60,724 nucleotides of DNA, from positions 1 to 60,724 of the forward strand of contig JAUCBJ010007414.1 in assembly GCA_032718475.1 (NCBI GenBank), read 5' to 3'. This stretch comes from Nemertoderma westbladi. Taxonomy: Eukaryota; Xenacoelomorpha; Nemertodermatida; Nemertodermatidae. This document shows positions 24,123-34,720 of the stretch, in pieces (positions within the stretch are counted from its first letter, which is position 1; each line of letters begins with the position of its first letter). Position numbers and translations under genes: made by a program. The notes beneath the pieces were generated by a model, which was not told the DNA's origin, ran no database searches, and was given only the letters and a program-made list of their open reading frames with translations.

Positions 24123-27119
24123 ATGCCAAAGTCGTATACTAGCAGTACCGGTACTAGTCAAGGAAAACTGGTACGAAATTCCGCTGCTTCCAAACTCTTC
24201 GATGAAGCCGTGGGATTTGATTGGATAACACCGAAGGATTCGACGAGGAGAGAGACTCGCGCGTCATCCAAGTCGCCGGAGAAATCCAGCCAATCATCGA
24301 CGTCTTCCTCGGTGTTTGATTCTCCGGAAAAACAACCGAATGTATTGCCTACTGGCAAAGGGAAGACGGCGCCGACCGCTCCTCGGAACAAACGCAAACT
24401 ATCCGCTGTCAGTCCAATTAAATCGCCCTCAAAGAGGGCGAAAAATTGCGGAAACGACAACGCTAAACAGTCGCGTCTCCAACCCGAAACGTCGGACGCC
24501 AACGAATCCGAATCAGAGATTAAATCATCATCGGCACTTTTCGATGAGATTTTACCGACGACTCGAAAATCGAGTGGGAAGAATAAAACTCCGACGAAAA
24601 TAGATTTAAAAGCAAAAAGAAGAAAACGCACTTATTCATCCACGCTGTTGGAGAATTCAACTTCCGAGACTGGCGCTCTCAGCGTTACCGTTTCTAGAAC
24701 TTCCGGAACTTGTTTTGGTTTCGAGGACGATATCACTACACCCGGTAAACCGAGGAAGAAAGTCGACGAACACAACTACGGAGCCGAGGTTTATGTGTCG
24801 AAACAGAAAGCGGAAGATCATCTGTATCTGCACGCGGTGTACGAAGATGGGGAGCGGAAACGGGATCATTCGTACGCGACGCACTCGGATACCAAACCCA
24901 AGTACTACTGGCGGGAGAAGGGGAAGCCGCACAGCGACCACACGTACGAGTGCGAGGACGGAGTCCCGATAAACCATAACGTCGCCCTGATGGAGTCCAA
25001 CAAACAGTTAACCGAAAAACGGCCCCAACAAACAGACAAACAGCCCCAACAAACGGACAAGCGGCCCCAACAAACAGACAAACTGCCCCAACAAACGGAC
25101 AAACGGCATAAACAAACGGACAAACGTTCTAAATTAGTAAGAGACAAAAAGTTTCAATCCCTAAACGACAACGGGAATAAATCTTTATCGGAACAGTTTA
25201 ACGATTCGAGCGATTATATTGAGGAATCTCTCGATCTCCCCGAGACCACCTCGGTCGGTGTTTACGATTATAGCGACGAATTCACCCCGACTAAAGATCC
25301 CACCGACATCAAGGAACAGCCCAAAACCGGTGGGGAGGCGAAACGACGGATTCTATGTAGCCCGCGGAAGAAGGTCGTCTACAACGCCAAATCGTGGCTC
25401 TCGGTGGACGGCGACTCCCCGGAGGAACCGAGGACCCCGGTTCAACGCCGACTCGTCGCGGTTCCCCCGAGGACCCCGGTTCAACCCCGTCTCGACGCTG
25501 TACCCCCCACCCCCGTTATATCCAACACGACTCACGAACTCCGCGAACTGGGTGAGTCCCAGAAACTCAAAGAGGACCTCAGCTACCTGTTGGAAGGCTT
25601 GCAGCCGAGACACGCGCTCGCCACACGGGTGCTCAGCGCGGTGAGCTTCGCGACTCGGTGCTGCGACCGCCGCTTCCGTCTGCACCTCCGGGCCCGCGGG
25701 TGTCTCCCCCGGGTTATCGTGGCGCTGCGGGACTCCCCCCGCTACCAGTGTATGTCTCTGTGCGCGGCCGCCGTCCTCTTTCTGCTCGTCCAGGAGGGCA
25801 GCGTTGACCCGGAAGTGGACGTGCGAACCCTCGCCTTGCTGCTGCAACTCGCGCGGGTGCGACAGCGGTGGACCGGCCTGGAGGACGCCGGATCCACCCA
25901 GTCCGGTAAGGCCCACATGCGGATGGGTCAGCTGTTTAAGGGTATCCTCCTCGGGGATGGACTCATGTTGCTAGGGAACCCCAGCGTGGAGTCTGCCAGC
26001 GTCCGCGTGGGGGATCTAGCGATGGAGGCGGCGCTCACCATGGGGCTACTCAGCGGCTCAGAGTGGTTCAAAGAGAGACTCAGAACGTTCGGGGGGATCC
26101 CCCTTCTAGTCGACTACGTCCAGCAGTGGGCCGACGTGGTCCTCGACGCTGATTGGTCCGACAGCCGCGGCGACCTCGATCGGGCGCTACTGTGCTGCAC
26201 CAAGGGTCTATGCGTGGTCGTCACGGTGACCGAGGGGAACATCGCCAATATTACCGCCCTGTTGGAGTACGGCGAGCTGATTGGTCGGTTGGCTCAGCTG
26301 GCGGGTCGCTGTCACACCGCGTTGCTAGACGACAACCAATCAAAGGGCGATAAAACCTTAGATTCTAATGAATCGCCGCAGATTAATAAAGCGTTCGGTG
26401 ACTCAACGACTCAAAGTAAAGTCTTCAGTTGTCTCCAAGCAGTTCTTAAGACTTTGGTTCATTTATCCTACGACGATAACGAGTTAGGGACTCACAGCAC
26501 TCTGGTTGGTCAGCAAGCCGACCTGATTGGTCTGCTGATAGACTGCGTCCTCCGTCTCCCTACAAGCATTCCTTGGGTTGAACGTCACGACGTTATGGTC
26601 CTCGGGTTGGTCCTACTGATCAACCTCGTCATCCACAGCCCCGCCAACCGCGCCCAGGTCCTCCAACCAGAGGAGACGCAACCCGGTTGTGACGTCATCG
26701 TCTCCTTGACGACCCTGTACGAGCGGTACACGGGTTTGGCGGCGGAGGCGGAATCCGAGACGATTTCCGCGATTCGGAGCACCAAGGAGCGGATGTTGCT
26801 GAAGTCGCAACGCACCGCGGACAACCGGGTTACCGAGAGCATTAAGGCGGCGTTACGGAGCGCGCAGAAGACCGCGGACTCCCACCTCGAGAACTCCATG
26901 GTAGCCGCATACACCGCGCTCCTATTGGGTTGTCTAGTTCAGAACGACTCAGACTATATAGACCTGTTGAAGTCCAGTCTCCCGGGTAACAGTCTCTCCG
27001 GGATGGTGGAACGCTTACAATGGTACGTGGAATACTTTGAGTCGACTTTTAAGGACGATTACGATGTTATCGCTAATGTAGGTAAGGTTATTCGAACTTT
27101 ACAACATTATATTCAATGA
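24123..27119 (+). CDS. WAPL: WAPL cohesin-release factor, single exon
   Basis: 998 codons, no intron. WAPL binds PDS5 and the SA/SMC3-RAD21 parts of cohesin and opens the ring, releasing it from chromatin. The C-terminal WAPL domain spans about residues 470-995 and begins with an ELRELGESQKLKEDL segment; SYLLEGLQP and LHLRARGCLPRVIVAL are recognisable helices of its repeat fold. The N-terminal half is disordered, Ser/Lys-rich, with one FGF motif at residues 198-200 (vertebrate WAPL has three such PDS5/SA-binding motifs) and a KSYTSS start resembling the YSR PDS5-binding motif. Residues 300-334 are five RPQQTDK-type repeats. The domain-coding part is GC-rich relative to surroundings. Length is shorter than human WAPL (about 1,190). 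The start ATG is the first in frame. Lack of introns in a 3-kb gene is unusual: vertebrate WAPL has many. It may be an expressed retrocopy or a lineage in which introns were lost. Confidence 0.9.
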   Translation: MPKSYTSSTGTSQGKLVRNSAASKLFDEAVGFDWITPKDSTRRETRASSKSPEKSSQSSTSSSVFDSPEKQPNVLPTGKGKTAPTAPRNKRKLSAVSPIKSPSKRAKNCGNDNAKQSRLQPETSDANESESEIKSSSALFDEILPTTRKSSGKNKTPTKIDLKAKRRKRTYSSTLLENSTSETGALSVTVSRTSGTCFGFEDDITTPGKPRKKVDEHNYGAEVYVSKQKAEDHLYLHAVYEDGERKRDHSYATHSDTKPKYYWREKGKPHSDHTYECEDGVPINHNVALMESNKQLTEKRPQQTDKQPQQTDKRPQQTDKLPQQTDKRHKQTDKRSKLVRDKKFQSLNDNGNKSLSEQFNDSSDYIEESLDLPETTSVGVYDYSDEFTPTKDPTDIKEQPKTGGEAKRRILCSPRKKVVYNAKSWLSVDGDSPEEPRTPVQRRLVAVPPRTPVQPRLDAVPPTPVISNTTHELRELGESQKLKEDLSYLLEGLQPRHALATRVLSAVSFATRCCDRRFRLHLRARGCLPRVIVALRDSPRYQCMSLCAAAVLFLLVQEGSVDPEVDVRTLALLLQLARVRQRWTGLEDAGSTQSGKAHMRMGQLFKGILLGDGLMLLGNPSVESASVRVGDLAMEAALTMGLLSGSEWFKERLRTFGGIPLLVDYVQQWADVVLDADWSDSRGDLDRALLCCTKGLCVVVTVTEGNIANITALLEYGELIGRLAQLAGRCHTALLDDNQSKGDKTLDSNESPQINKAFGDSTTQSKVFSCLQAVLKTLVHLSYDDNELGTHSTLVGQQADLIGLLIDCVLRLPTSIPWVERHDVMVLGLVLLINLVIHSPANRAQVLQPEETQPGCDVIVSLTTLYERYTGLAAEAESETISAIRSTKERMLLKSQRTADNRVTESIKAALRSAQKTADSHLENSMVAAYTALLLGCLVQNDSDYIDLLKSSLPGNSLSGMVERLQWYVEYFESTFKDDYDVIANVGKVIRTLQHYIQ
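25020..25124 (+). repeat. 21-bp coding tandem repeat in WAPL, five copies
   Basis: Five head-to-tail 21-bp units, each encoding a variant of RPQQTDK (first residue R, Q, R, L, R; last unit RHKQTDK). It lies between the FGF region and the WAPL domain. In frame and without stops, so copy-number change would not break the protein. Confidence 0.9.
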
Positions 27120-27165
27120 TAAAGTTGAACCGATTTAATGTGAATTCTTAAAGTTTTACCTTTGA

Positions 27166-27171
27166 AATAAA
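27166..27171 (+). terminator. Polyadenylation signal of WAPL
   Basis: AATAAA lies 47 bases after the WAPL stop. The short 3' UTR is plausible for a compact gene. Confidence 0.55.
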
Positions 27172-28433
27172 AGTTCCAATTCTACAAGAAAAGTCATAGC
27201 GGTACATTATTTACATAATATAATCACCATTCAGGGAATTTTGTATTTTGAAATTTCAGTTTATATTTCGGAAACTTTATAAATTATAGGCGATTTTTTA
27301 TACGATTAACTATTTTCGCTTTACGATTAATTTACCTTAAACAATATAAATGGAATAAGACCAAGTTAGTTATAAAGTTTGTTCCGATTGTGTCAGGAAC
27401 TTGTATTATTAATGTTTTCAGATTCCTAATTAAATATTAACTATTTATTTTCTCATTTTGTTTAATTAACTAATTTTTTTCTCTGATTAATCTGACTCTC
27501 TATGCCTATAATATATTGTTTGCAATGATTTACCTTTTTCTTCGAATAGTGATTTTAAGTTACATTGATTTGCAGAAATAAATCCACGAATGATTTTGGG
27601 TTTACCATCGTGCTAATTTATAATACAACTTATACAACAATTGTATTCACTCTACTTTACTTTATCTTGTACTAACTAGCCATCTTGGTATTTATTTTTA
27701 TTCACAATTAGTGTATAACTGATATTTTTACTAATTAAATTAGTTTTAGTTGGTTTAATTGCTGTTTTTTTTTTAAATAATGGACGTTTGTTGGAAATAC
27801 TAAAACTGTATAGATCTGCTTTCCACGTGCTGAGTTACGGTAGTATGTAAATCTCTGTCTGAGTGTCTGTTCGCTATTACGTTAGTTTAAATAAACTCAC
27901 CTACGTCTAAGGAACTATGGTGCTTATTATTACTACGTATTCTCCTAAGTCGGGATTGAATATTGTTATTCCTATTTGAACATAACGAATTATAAGTTTT
28001 AATCAATGCGATTTTCGACCGTTTTTATCTAATATTTTATATTTGTTAATTAGTCCGGCCATTCTAGAATTCTCTGACTGTTTCAAGTTGTTTTGTTATT
28101 TTGTATAATTTTATTTATTAAGTTTCGTTAAATCTTTTAACGAATGTTATCTCTTTAAGTTTATTGCGTTAATTCATTTCTCAACCTGTACAGCTCCATC
28201 TGAACATGTGTAGGTACAATAATCCATGTGCGAGCCCACCAACCTTTAAAACACACTTAGTTCTGTTGTTAGTTGTGATTATATTGTATTATTGGTTGTT
28301 GTTGTTGTCTATTTTGTATTATAATTTTATGTACATTAAACTGTTTCCGCATAAATGTAAAAATTCTAGGTTCCACATTTTGTCGTCTTAGTATTCTTAT
28401 TGAGGGGATTAAAGACTCCCACGCCAATTTACT
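27172..28433. other. AT-rich flank of WAPL, nothing recognised
   Basis: Very AT-rich with no supported open frame, repeat array or element end. A 61-codon frame at 28206 is hydrophobic and without recognisable features. Confidence 0.55.
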
Positions 28434-28740
28434 TTAATATGATTCACCTTCCAATTGCGGAAGACACCTTGGTGTGCGTGCGGTATGTAGACGCTGGATT
28501 ATCTCTGCTCGTGTCCCTGCAGGAACGACAATTCCGGATCCAAGGTAATCAAGGCCATCCTGTACTGAATAGTCATTTATATTGTTTTCATAAATACATA
28601 ATTCCTTTGGGATGTTTTTTACCAGATGTGCCGATATGCCTCTTATTACTGCATACAAAATAAGTTTATAAGTCTCATCATGTAATGCAGCATCATATAA
28701 AAGCTTGTGGGAAGGATCAATTTCTTTTGTGCGATCAAAA

Positions 28741-28852
28741 GCAACCTGTTTGACATGCAGGGCAATTAGCAACCTGTTTGACATGCAGGGCAATTAGCAA
28801 CCTGTTTGACATGCAGGGCAATTTGCAACCTGTTTGACATGCAGGGCAATTT
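28741..28852. repeat. 28-bp minisatellite inside the gypsy remnant, four copies
   Basis: Four tandem 28-bp units, each GCAACCTGTTTGACATGCAG plus GGCAATTA/T, at 28741, 28769, 28797 and 28825. On the minus strand the unit can be read as a CPACQTGC-type peptide in one frame, but 28 is not a multiple of 3, so successive units change frame. Confidence 0.9.
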
Positions 28853-29562
28853 CATCTGCTTGCTTAACATCTTCAGTTGCGGGTTTAGAAACGGGACACC
28901 TATAAAGTGTGTCATCAAAAGTGTTTTTCTTCCCAGGAATCCATTCCGCAATGAAATTGCAGCCACTTAGCTTTTCTTTTAATTTCTGGAGACGTAAGTT
29001 CTCAATATCATTTAATAATTTGTTGTTCAAAATATATCTAAGTGGTTTGTGGTTGGTTCTAATCAGAGAAGTTTGGACTCCCTTGTAAGTAAACCCGGGG
29101 TTTCTTTACTGCCCAAACGACTGCCAAAAGCTCGAGTTCAACTACTTCCCAGTTGGCTTGGGAAGTTGGATGTAGTGAAACGGCTTCCACATATTACGAG
29201 CCGCCAACCTTCACGGTTTTTTTTGGGTGATTGCAAATCCGATTCCATTCTAAGATGCATCAGTATGTAGATCGATGTTGGAAGTGTTGCAGGGTTGGTG
29301 CTTTTGTGAGTGCAGCTCATACCGATGTAAAGGCAGCATCATGATCTGGCATCCAGTTCAATGTATTTTTCTTGCTTAACAATCCTGTTAGTGGGGCGAC
29401 AGTGCAGCAGCCAAACATGTTGAAAATATGGTGAATTGATTTGTGAGTCCCAGAAACGAGTTAAGTTCTGTTATGTTTCGTGGGATTTGAATATCGTGAA
29501 TTACCCAAGTTTTGCCGGATCCCCTTTTATACCATCACATCCGATCCTAAGTCCAACAAACT

Positions 29563-30190
29563 CTACTTCTGGTTGTCCAAAGATAAATTTATCCTTACTG
29601 AGGGTGATCCCGTACTTACGGCATTTACCTTGTGATGTTCCTCAAATGTAACGGTGTGTACCAATATATCATCTACAATTTTTCCATCTACAATGTTATC
29701 TATTCCTGTCCTTGCTAAATCTCCCCAGACGCAGTAAACATCGCCTGTGCTGCTGAGACCCATAGGGACACGTAAAAATTTATACGGTGCGATGTAATAA
29801 GGGTTGTTAGAGCCTGGCAGCGTGGATGTAGTGGGATGTGTCAGTATCCCTTAACTGCATCAAGAGATGAGAATAAATTGCAGCCTGGCGATATATTTTC
29901 GATAATATCTGCGGGACAAACATAGGGATAAACAAACAGGCCTCTCAACATATTCGTTAAGGCGGGAATATTCTAACCCCTCCACGTGGGTTTTCCACAA
30001 CTACCATTGGTGATACCCAGGGTGAAGGGGGATCACCCAGCTCTATCTTTTGTATGATTCCAAGTTGCAACATGCGGTCTAATTCTAACTTTGTTACAGT
30101 TTCAAGGGGAAGTTGTGCCTTTCGTGTAGTGTAGATCTTGAAAGGTTGTGTCCCTTGCTTTAGAATGATTTCCATTGGAGGTATGTTCAT
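29563..30190 (-). pseudogene. Ty3/gypsy reverse transcriptase remnant
   Basis: RT converting element RNA to DNA in the living ancestor. Fragments: an N-terminal frame (29957-30190) with LELDRMLQLGIIQKIE and SPWVSPMVVV, then a gap with shifted frames carrying a LDAVKGYWHI-like palm segment near 29870, then 29563-29763 with MGLSSTGD and the active-site IVDDILV. At least two frameshifts separate the pieces. It lies in order between protease (near 30550) and RNase H (near 28930). Confidence 0.75.
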
Positions 30191-30599
30191 TGGTTTAAAT
30201 TTACTTGTATTGAAATCATCAGAAAATTCCTCGATGTCCCGATTTCTGGAGGTGTCAATACTAGATACTTCATCAATGATGATATTTTGTGGTACTGGGC
30301 ATATTTAGTGATGAACAGGTGTGCCAGGGTAATATGAAAGTGGATCCTATTTTGGAAACTATGGCCTGGATATTAACCGATGAGTTATAATATTGAACTG
30401 TTAATTAATTTAATTGTACCACACGATTCAATGATTTGGCAATTTGCTTCATATATTTTATGGATAATTTATTGTACAGTAATCTCAATATTTCGTTCTA
30501 CATTATGAGTAGCGAGGAGGGAAAATGGTATGCTGGCAGCGTCAGCACCAGTGTCTTGTAGTGCAGTGACTGTAAAATTGTATATAGTGTATAGTAATA

Positions 30600-30818
30600 T
30601 AGTACACTTGCTGACAACCAACTTTTCTGGCAACCAACTCATGGAAAGCGTAGTCGTGGACGACCGGCCATAACATATATAGATCAACTTGAAAGGGATA
30701 CTGAACTTGGGAGAAACGAAATTGCGACAACTATGGAGAATCGGGAAGCCTGGAAGGATCTCATTTCCACTGTCCGAGTTCGCTCGACCTAGTAGTAGTA
30801 CAGTAGTACACTTGCTGA
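30600..30818 (+). mobile_element. Recent 5'-truncated RTE-like insertion with 15-bp target duplication
   Basis: About 165 bp (30626-30790) match the 3' end of the LINE at 13555-13718 with a single mismatch, followed by a TAG-repeat tail. It is flanked by TAGTACACTTGCTGA at 30600-30614 and again at 30804-30818, the duplication made by target-primed insertion. A few bases (ACAACCAACTT-like) between the left duplication and the homologous part may be filler. It landed in the gypsy protease region in the opposite orientation. Confidence 0.92.
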
Positions 30819-31865
30819 ATGCCTGAAGATTTACACACTGGTGAGAAATGACCTGATTTTCCACACTTATTTCATGTCCTGTTTCGGGCGGGACATTGCA
30901 AACGATTGGATGGCCTCATGTGATACAGCAGATTAGAAATTAATATTTGTGCTTGCTGAGGTCCTGTGAAACAGCTGTTTCATTAGTTAGTTATATGGTG
31001 GGAATTGATGTTTATGTCAGAGGATATTGCATTTGTTTCAGTTTCTCCTTTTTCATGAGTAATGCACACTGTTCGCACATCCTTTAAATTAAATTTTTTA
31101 TTTAGGGAGAGCAAAAAGTTTCTTTTGAAGCTCCTTGTCACAAATACCAGAACAAATTTGAGTAGTTAGTGTCTCCTCAGCGCAAGGGCAACCTGAACTC
31201 GGCTCAGTGACCTCTTGTAGACTTATAATCCTGTCAAAAAATTATTCAAATGATTCTCCTTCAGCCTGGAAACTCTTACTAAAAGGGACACGATGGCGTA
31301 TGAGGCTCATTTTCTCAGCGTAGTACAATTGAAGAACATCTAATGTTTCTTCGACAGATTTGTTAGTATTCTCAGTGAGGCCCATGTGATCCTCATTTTA
31401 GTGAGCATGTCTGTTGAAAAACATTACCGTAATTGTGCAACTTGGCTGCTTTGGTCAACTTGATCAAGATGATTGGAAGTGTAACAATCATTACATTTAG
31501 CACGCCAATAACGGAATGTCGCAAGTGTCAGTGAACTAACCAGTGCATTTGGTTGGCATGAACGGTCAATGCGGTGATTTGTCGCCATTCGGAAAATTCC
31601 AGGAGCACTAGGATGCGGAATTTCAGGGCCTTGGATCGCCTAATATTGCGACCTTAGCTTTTCATGGTCGCGCTCAAGGAAAAACACCTCATTTGAAAAT
31701 GTGTCAATGCGTGACACAGCCAAGTCATCTGGTGCAGGTTGTTCAATTATTGTTACCAAATCGTTCTGATCGACGATTTGGAGAGCGCATCTTTAAAGCC
31801 ACTGAGCATGCGTGCTAGCATGTCAAAATCCAAAATGTCGAGATTTTCAGCGGGAACTGCCATAA

Positions 31866-32295
31866 GGCATTAATTGTGTTTTGAAACGAATTTTAGCCTT
31901 GTTGGTTCGACCAAAAAAAACAGCTCTCGGGAAACTTTGGCAGTTTTAAGAGCATCAGGATCGACCTTTTGTGCCATTATTGGTTTTGATTTTACTGTGT
32001 ATACTCTTACAAGGTTTGTGGAGAGGTCCCGCTTCATTATGATTAAAAATATAAGAAAATGCGTAGTTTAACTAAACTACTCGCAGCGCCATGTTCGGTG
32101 ACCCACCAGGCAGACGACGAACTTAGATAAATGTAAATCAATATTAAATAAAGCAACTAACAACGTTTAATAATAATGATAATGATAATATATTCACTTT
32201 AGAATTGACAATATATCAACCCACAACCAAACAGTGAAACAGTGACCAGATGATTGGTTGCACTACTGAATAAGTTTAACCAGCTGAGACTGTGT
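31866..32295. other. Probable gypsy leader and 5' LTR remnant
   Basis: On the minus strand this precedes gag. If the site at 32077-32091 is the primer-binding site, sequence from 32092 upward is 5' LTR, ending in CACCGAACA. The far LTR edge is not recognisable and no second LTR copy is present in the window to define it. Confidence 0.4.
32077..32091 (-). promoter_or_regulatory. Candidate primer-binding site of the gypsy remnant
   Basis: Minus strand reads TGGCGCTGCGAGTAG directly after a CA dinucleotide that would end the LTR, about 210 bases before the gag ATG. TGG at the start is expected for pairing with a tRNA CCA end. The matching tRNA was not identified. Confidence 0.35.
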
Positions 32296-32567
32296 ATATC
32301 CCTTTGCTGCTCGAATTATTTTTACTGGTTTAAAAATTTTTTTTAGGTGAGATAGATAAACTGAAAACAGTCTAAAAGAACACACTAATGCCAAAAAATT
32401 TATTTTTTTTATTATTTGAATATTTTTAATGAATGTTGTTCAGGAACAACAATGGAGCATTAATGGTAGCAATAATATTTGGTATAATAGTATCCGATTC
32501 ATCTTCCCCACTATCATTACTATCTGGTATGACAATTGAATACACCTTCTCTTTGTTCTGGTACCGA

Positions 32568-32865
32568 ACTACTACTACTAGGATCGGCATGCTGTATTGG
32601 AGCTGCATTTTTCAGAAAGCTTTGTCGGCTTGTCGACAAAATTTCGCCGCCACAACTCCCTATAACCCATATCATTTGCTAGAACATCCGCATCTTCAAA
32701 GGCAGTGTCCTTCAAGATGCGTCTCAAGAAAGTCATGGGCTGTCTACCATGCTTATTTGCTCCATGAGAGCGCCAAAGCACAAGGTTATGCACTGGCTGG
32801 CCATTACGGCGAAAGCAATGTCCTGCAAAGAGTGTTCAAGTGTCAAGCTAGTGAAGATTAGGCTC
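32568..32865 (-). pseudogene. 3' end of an RTE-like LINE, second subfamily
   Basis: Minus-strand frame 32578-32793 encodes MTFLRRILKDTAFEDAD and ELWRRNFVDK, closely matching the C-terminus of the 1.5-2.9 kb copy and less so that at 13.7 kb. A frameshift separates the upstream SLTLEHS segment. It ends at a TAG-repeat tail (32569-32580 on the plus strand CTACTACTACTA). 5'-truncated. Confidence 0.82.
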
Positions 32866-33051
32866 ATTCCAAAGTAAAGTACGGGACATTCGTACACAAT
32901 TTTAAACTTTGATTGCCTGTACAATGTTATCCACAGCACATATGTGCACAAAATTGTGCTTGGATTGAAACTTTCGAATATCAGCTTTGATTTCGCTAAG
33001 CTTATGGCGGGACTTAGTCACTTTTGAGAAAACACCAGCTTGTCCAATTAA

Positions 33052-34042
33052 CCCTTTGGTTACTAGGCCGTTTTTTAAATAGCCCCCCAGAACCTAAAAA
33101 TTAAGCAAACTTTAAAACACATTTACGGCAATGCCAATCATCTAGAAGTTATGACACATTTTTAAAATGATTTGACTTTTATCTTAAAAGGTGTCATAAT
33201 TGATATTCTTCATATTTTTTTAAATTAAAAATGTTAAATTTTTAAAAATTAAAAAAAAATTTAAATTAAAAATTTTTCTTTTAAATTTAAAAAAAATTAT
33301 AATTTTTGAAAATTAAAAAATGAAAAAAATATTTATTTTCCTGAACTATATCATATATATTATTATATTCCATGGTCTATTTATGGTACCGGTATAATCT
33401 ATATGACTTATTTATGATAATCTGCAAAGCATTTATCAAGAGCCCTGGATATAAACTGTGAATGAATGATAAAAATAAATGAATAATTATTGTAATACTA
33501 AAATGCAATATAGCTTCATTATTGCAGAATTACCACAATAATCCACCAGGATGCTAGTACAGGAACAATCATCATTCCCATTATTCTATTTACGAAATGC
33601 AATTACGTAATTCACCAACATGAAGAATACCAGGTTTTCACTTTTCAGTCATGTATTTATTTATTTTCGAAGTAGATTATTACAGTGGAAAGCTTGACAG
33701 GGAAATAAACTCTGATTGGTTGGTATTCTCTAGGGCTACTCATTCAAATCTCTGCCATCTGCCACTGTATCCTACTGTTACAATCAACCTGCTTTCAATA
33801 AGCAGCCTGCTTTCTCTGAAAAGGAGCTCATCACTGATTGGTTGAATTCCAACCTCTAACTCAAACTCCAGATCACTTTTTTAACTAAAACGGGTAGTAT
33901 AGTGTCCTAAGCGATGGATAAACACTGCTAGAATAACCTAAACTTGAATCATCCCCATTGGCAGCCATTAACAACAGGACGTATATATACGTCCTTAGGA
34001 CAGTGTTGAGGACGTATATATACGTCCTTAGGGCCCAAAGGG
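33052..34042. mobile_element. 991-bp piggyBac-like MITE flanked by TTAA
   Basis: Flanked on both sides by TTAA (33048-33051 and 34043-34046), with inverted ends CCCTTTGG and CCAAAGGG. TTAA target duplication with CCY...RGG ends is the piggyBac hallmark. No transposase is encoded; the interior has a very AT-rich core (33190-33320). Two perfect 20-bp palindromes lie near the right end. Removing it would rejoin two flanks that both carry the GTAAAGTACGG motif region. Confidence 0.8.
33976..34028. repeat. Two identical 20-bp palindromes at the MITE right end
   Basis: AGGACGTATATATACGTCCT occurs at 33976-33995 and 34009-34028 with centres 33 bp apart (about three helical turns). Each is a perfect inverted repeat. 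Subterminal repeated sites of this kind may bind transposase in piggyBac-type elements; here that is inference. Confidence 0.85.
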
Positions 34043-34383
34043 TTAAGGTAAAGTACGGATTCGTACGAAATGGTTTTTTTTATGTTATGATTTCAATTCT
34101 AAAATTTAGCGAATTGTGCGCAGGTACGGTGTTGAGTTGATGTTTAGGATAAAGCTGTATTATTAAGCTTAAATAAAAATATAAATATCAGACGAATTGC
34201 TACATTGCTAATTTTTTACAGTTGGTGTGTGTGGTAAAGTATGGGACATTGCTAAGTAAAGTACGGGACCTGTACGAATTTTATGGTCAAAATTGTCTCT
34301 TACACTTAAATTAACAGTAATTTCTGGATAATTAGTGATAATAAAGTGGAACTAAGTATTTCCAACCAAGATATGGATGCAAA

Positions 34384-34720
34384 ATGTGGGGCGACCCACA
34401 AATTGACCCGAAGTCTTAGCATATGGATGCCGTTGAGGAGTTGTCTGTCTTCTGTCTAATTTTTGATCGCTAATACTGTATAACTCCATACTTGGTACGT
34501 ATGAAGTCTGTCAAAAGTTTGGAAATAATCTGAAGTTTAAGGAATCAAAGGTCACATATCAGACATTCTGTCTGTTGGTACCGATAGTTTCAAAATTTTG
34601 ATAAAAACCGAAATAAGTCCGCCAATCATTGATGAAATACTGTATAACCAAACTTGGTACACATGTATTCTGTGAAAAGTTTAGAAATTCTTTCCATTTT
34701 TCTGAAAATGTACCGGCAAT
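34384..34720 (+). repeat. Dispersed repeat family A, diverged copy
   Basis: Begins TGTGGGGCGACCCACAAATT and preserves GTCTTAGCATATGG, CTGTCTTCTGTC, a CGCTAATA block and, near 34620-34680, GCCAATCATTGATGAAATA and ACCAAACTTGGTACACATGT. It is longer than other copies because the core block occurs twice, once diverged near 34470-34520. Confidence 0.7.

Larger units (their letters stand above)
28434..31865 (-). mobile_element. Decayed Ty3/gypsy LTR retrotransposon, gag to integrase
   Basis: On the minus strand, domains appear in gypsy order. Gag-like sequence starts at an ATG near 31862 and runs to about 31000 with many breaks. A protease remnant with LQDTGADAASIPF lies near 30550. The RT begins near 30190, with SPWVSPMVVVENP and, near 29680, the catalytic IVDDILVH. 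An RNase H fragment with EWIPGKKNTFDDTLY lies near 28930, and an integrase-proximal segment (LDYLGSGIVVPAGTRAEII) near 28510. Frameshifts and stops are frequent, so it is dead. The 3' end and 3' LTR were not found; a PBS-like site lies at 32077. The integrase catalytic core is missing. A 28-bp minisatellite and a later RTE insertion lie inside. Confidence 0.8.

Noticed and set aside
24158-24631. 157-codon minus-strand frame opposite the WAPL N-terminus
   Set aside because: Antisense to a low-complexity coding region and without recognisable motifs.
25353-25916. 187-codon minus-strand frame opposite WAPL
   Set aside because: GC-rich antisense shadow of the conserved WAPL domain; no family resemblance.
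32911-33070. 61-codon minus-strand open stretch (KVTKSRHKLSEIKADIRKF-like), at first thought to be a transposase piece
   Set aside because: Part of it lies inside the MITE terminus, so the frame crosses an insertion boundary. No transposase motif is recognisable.
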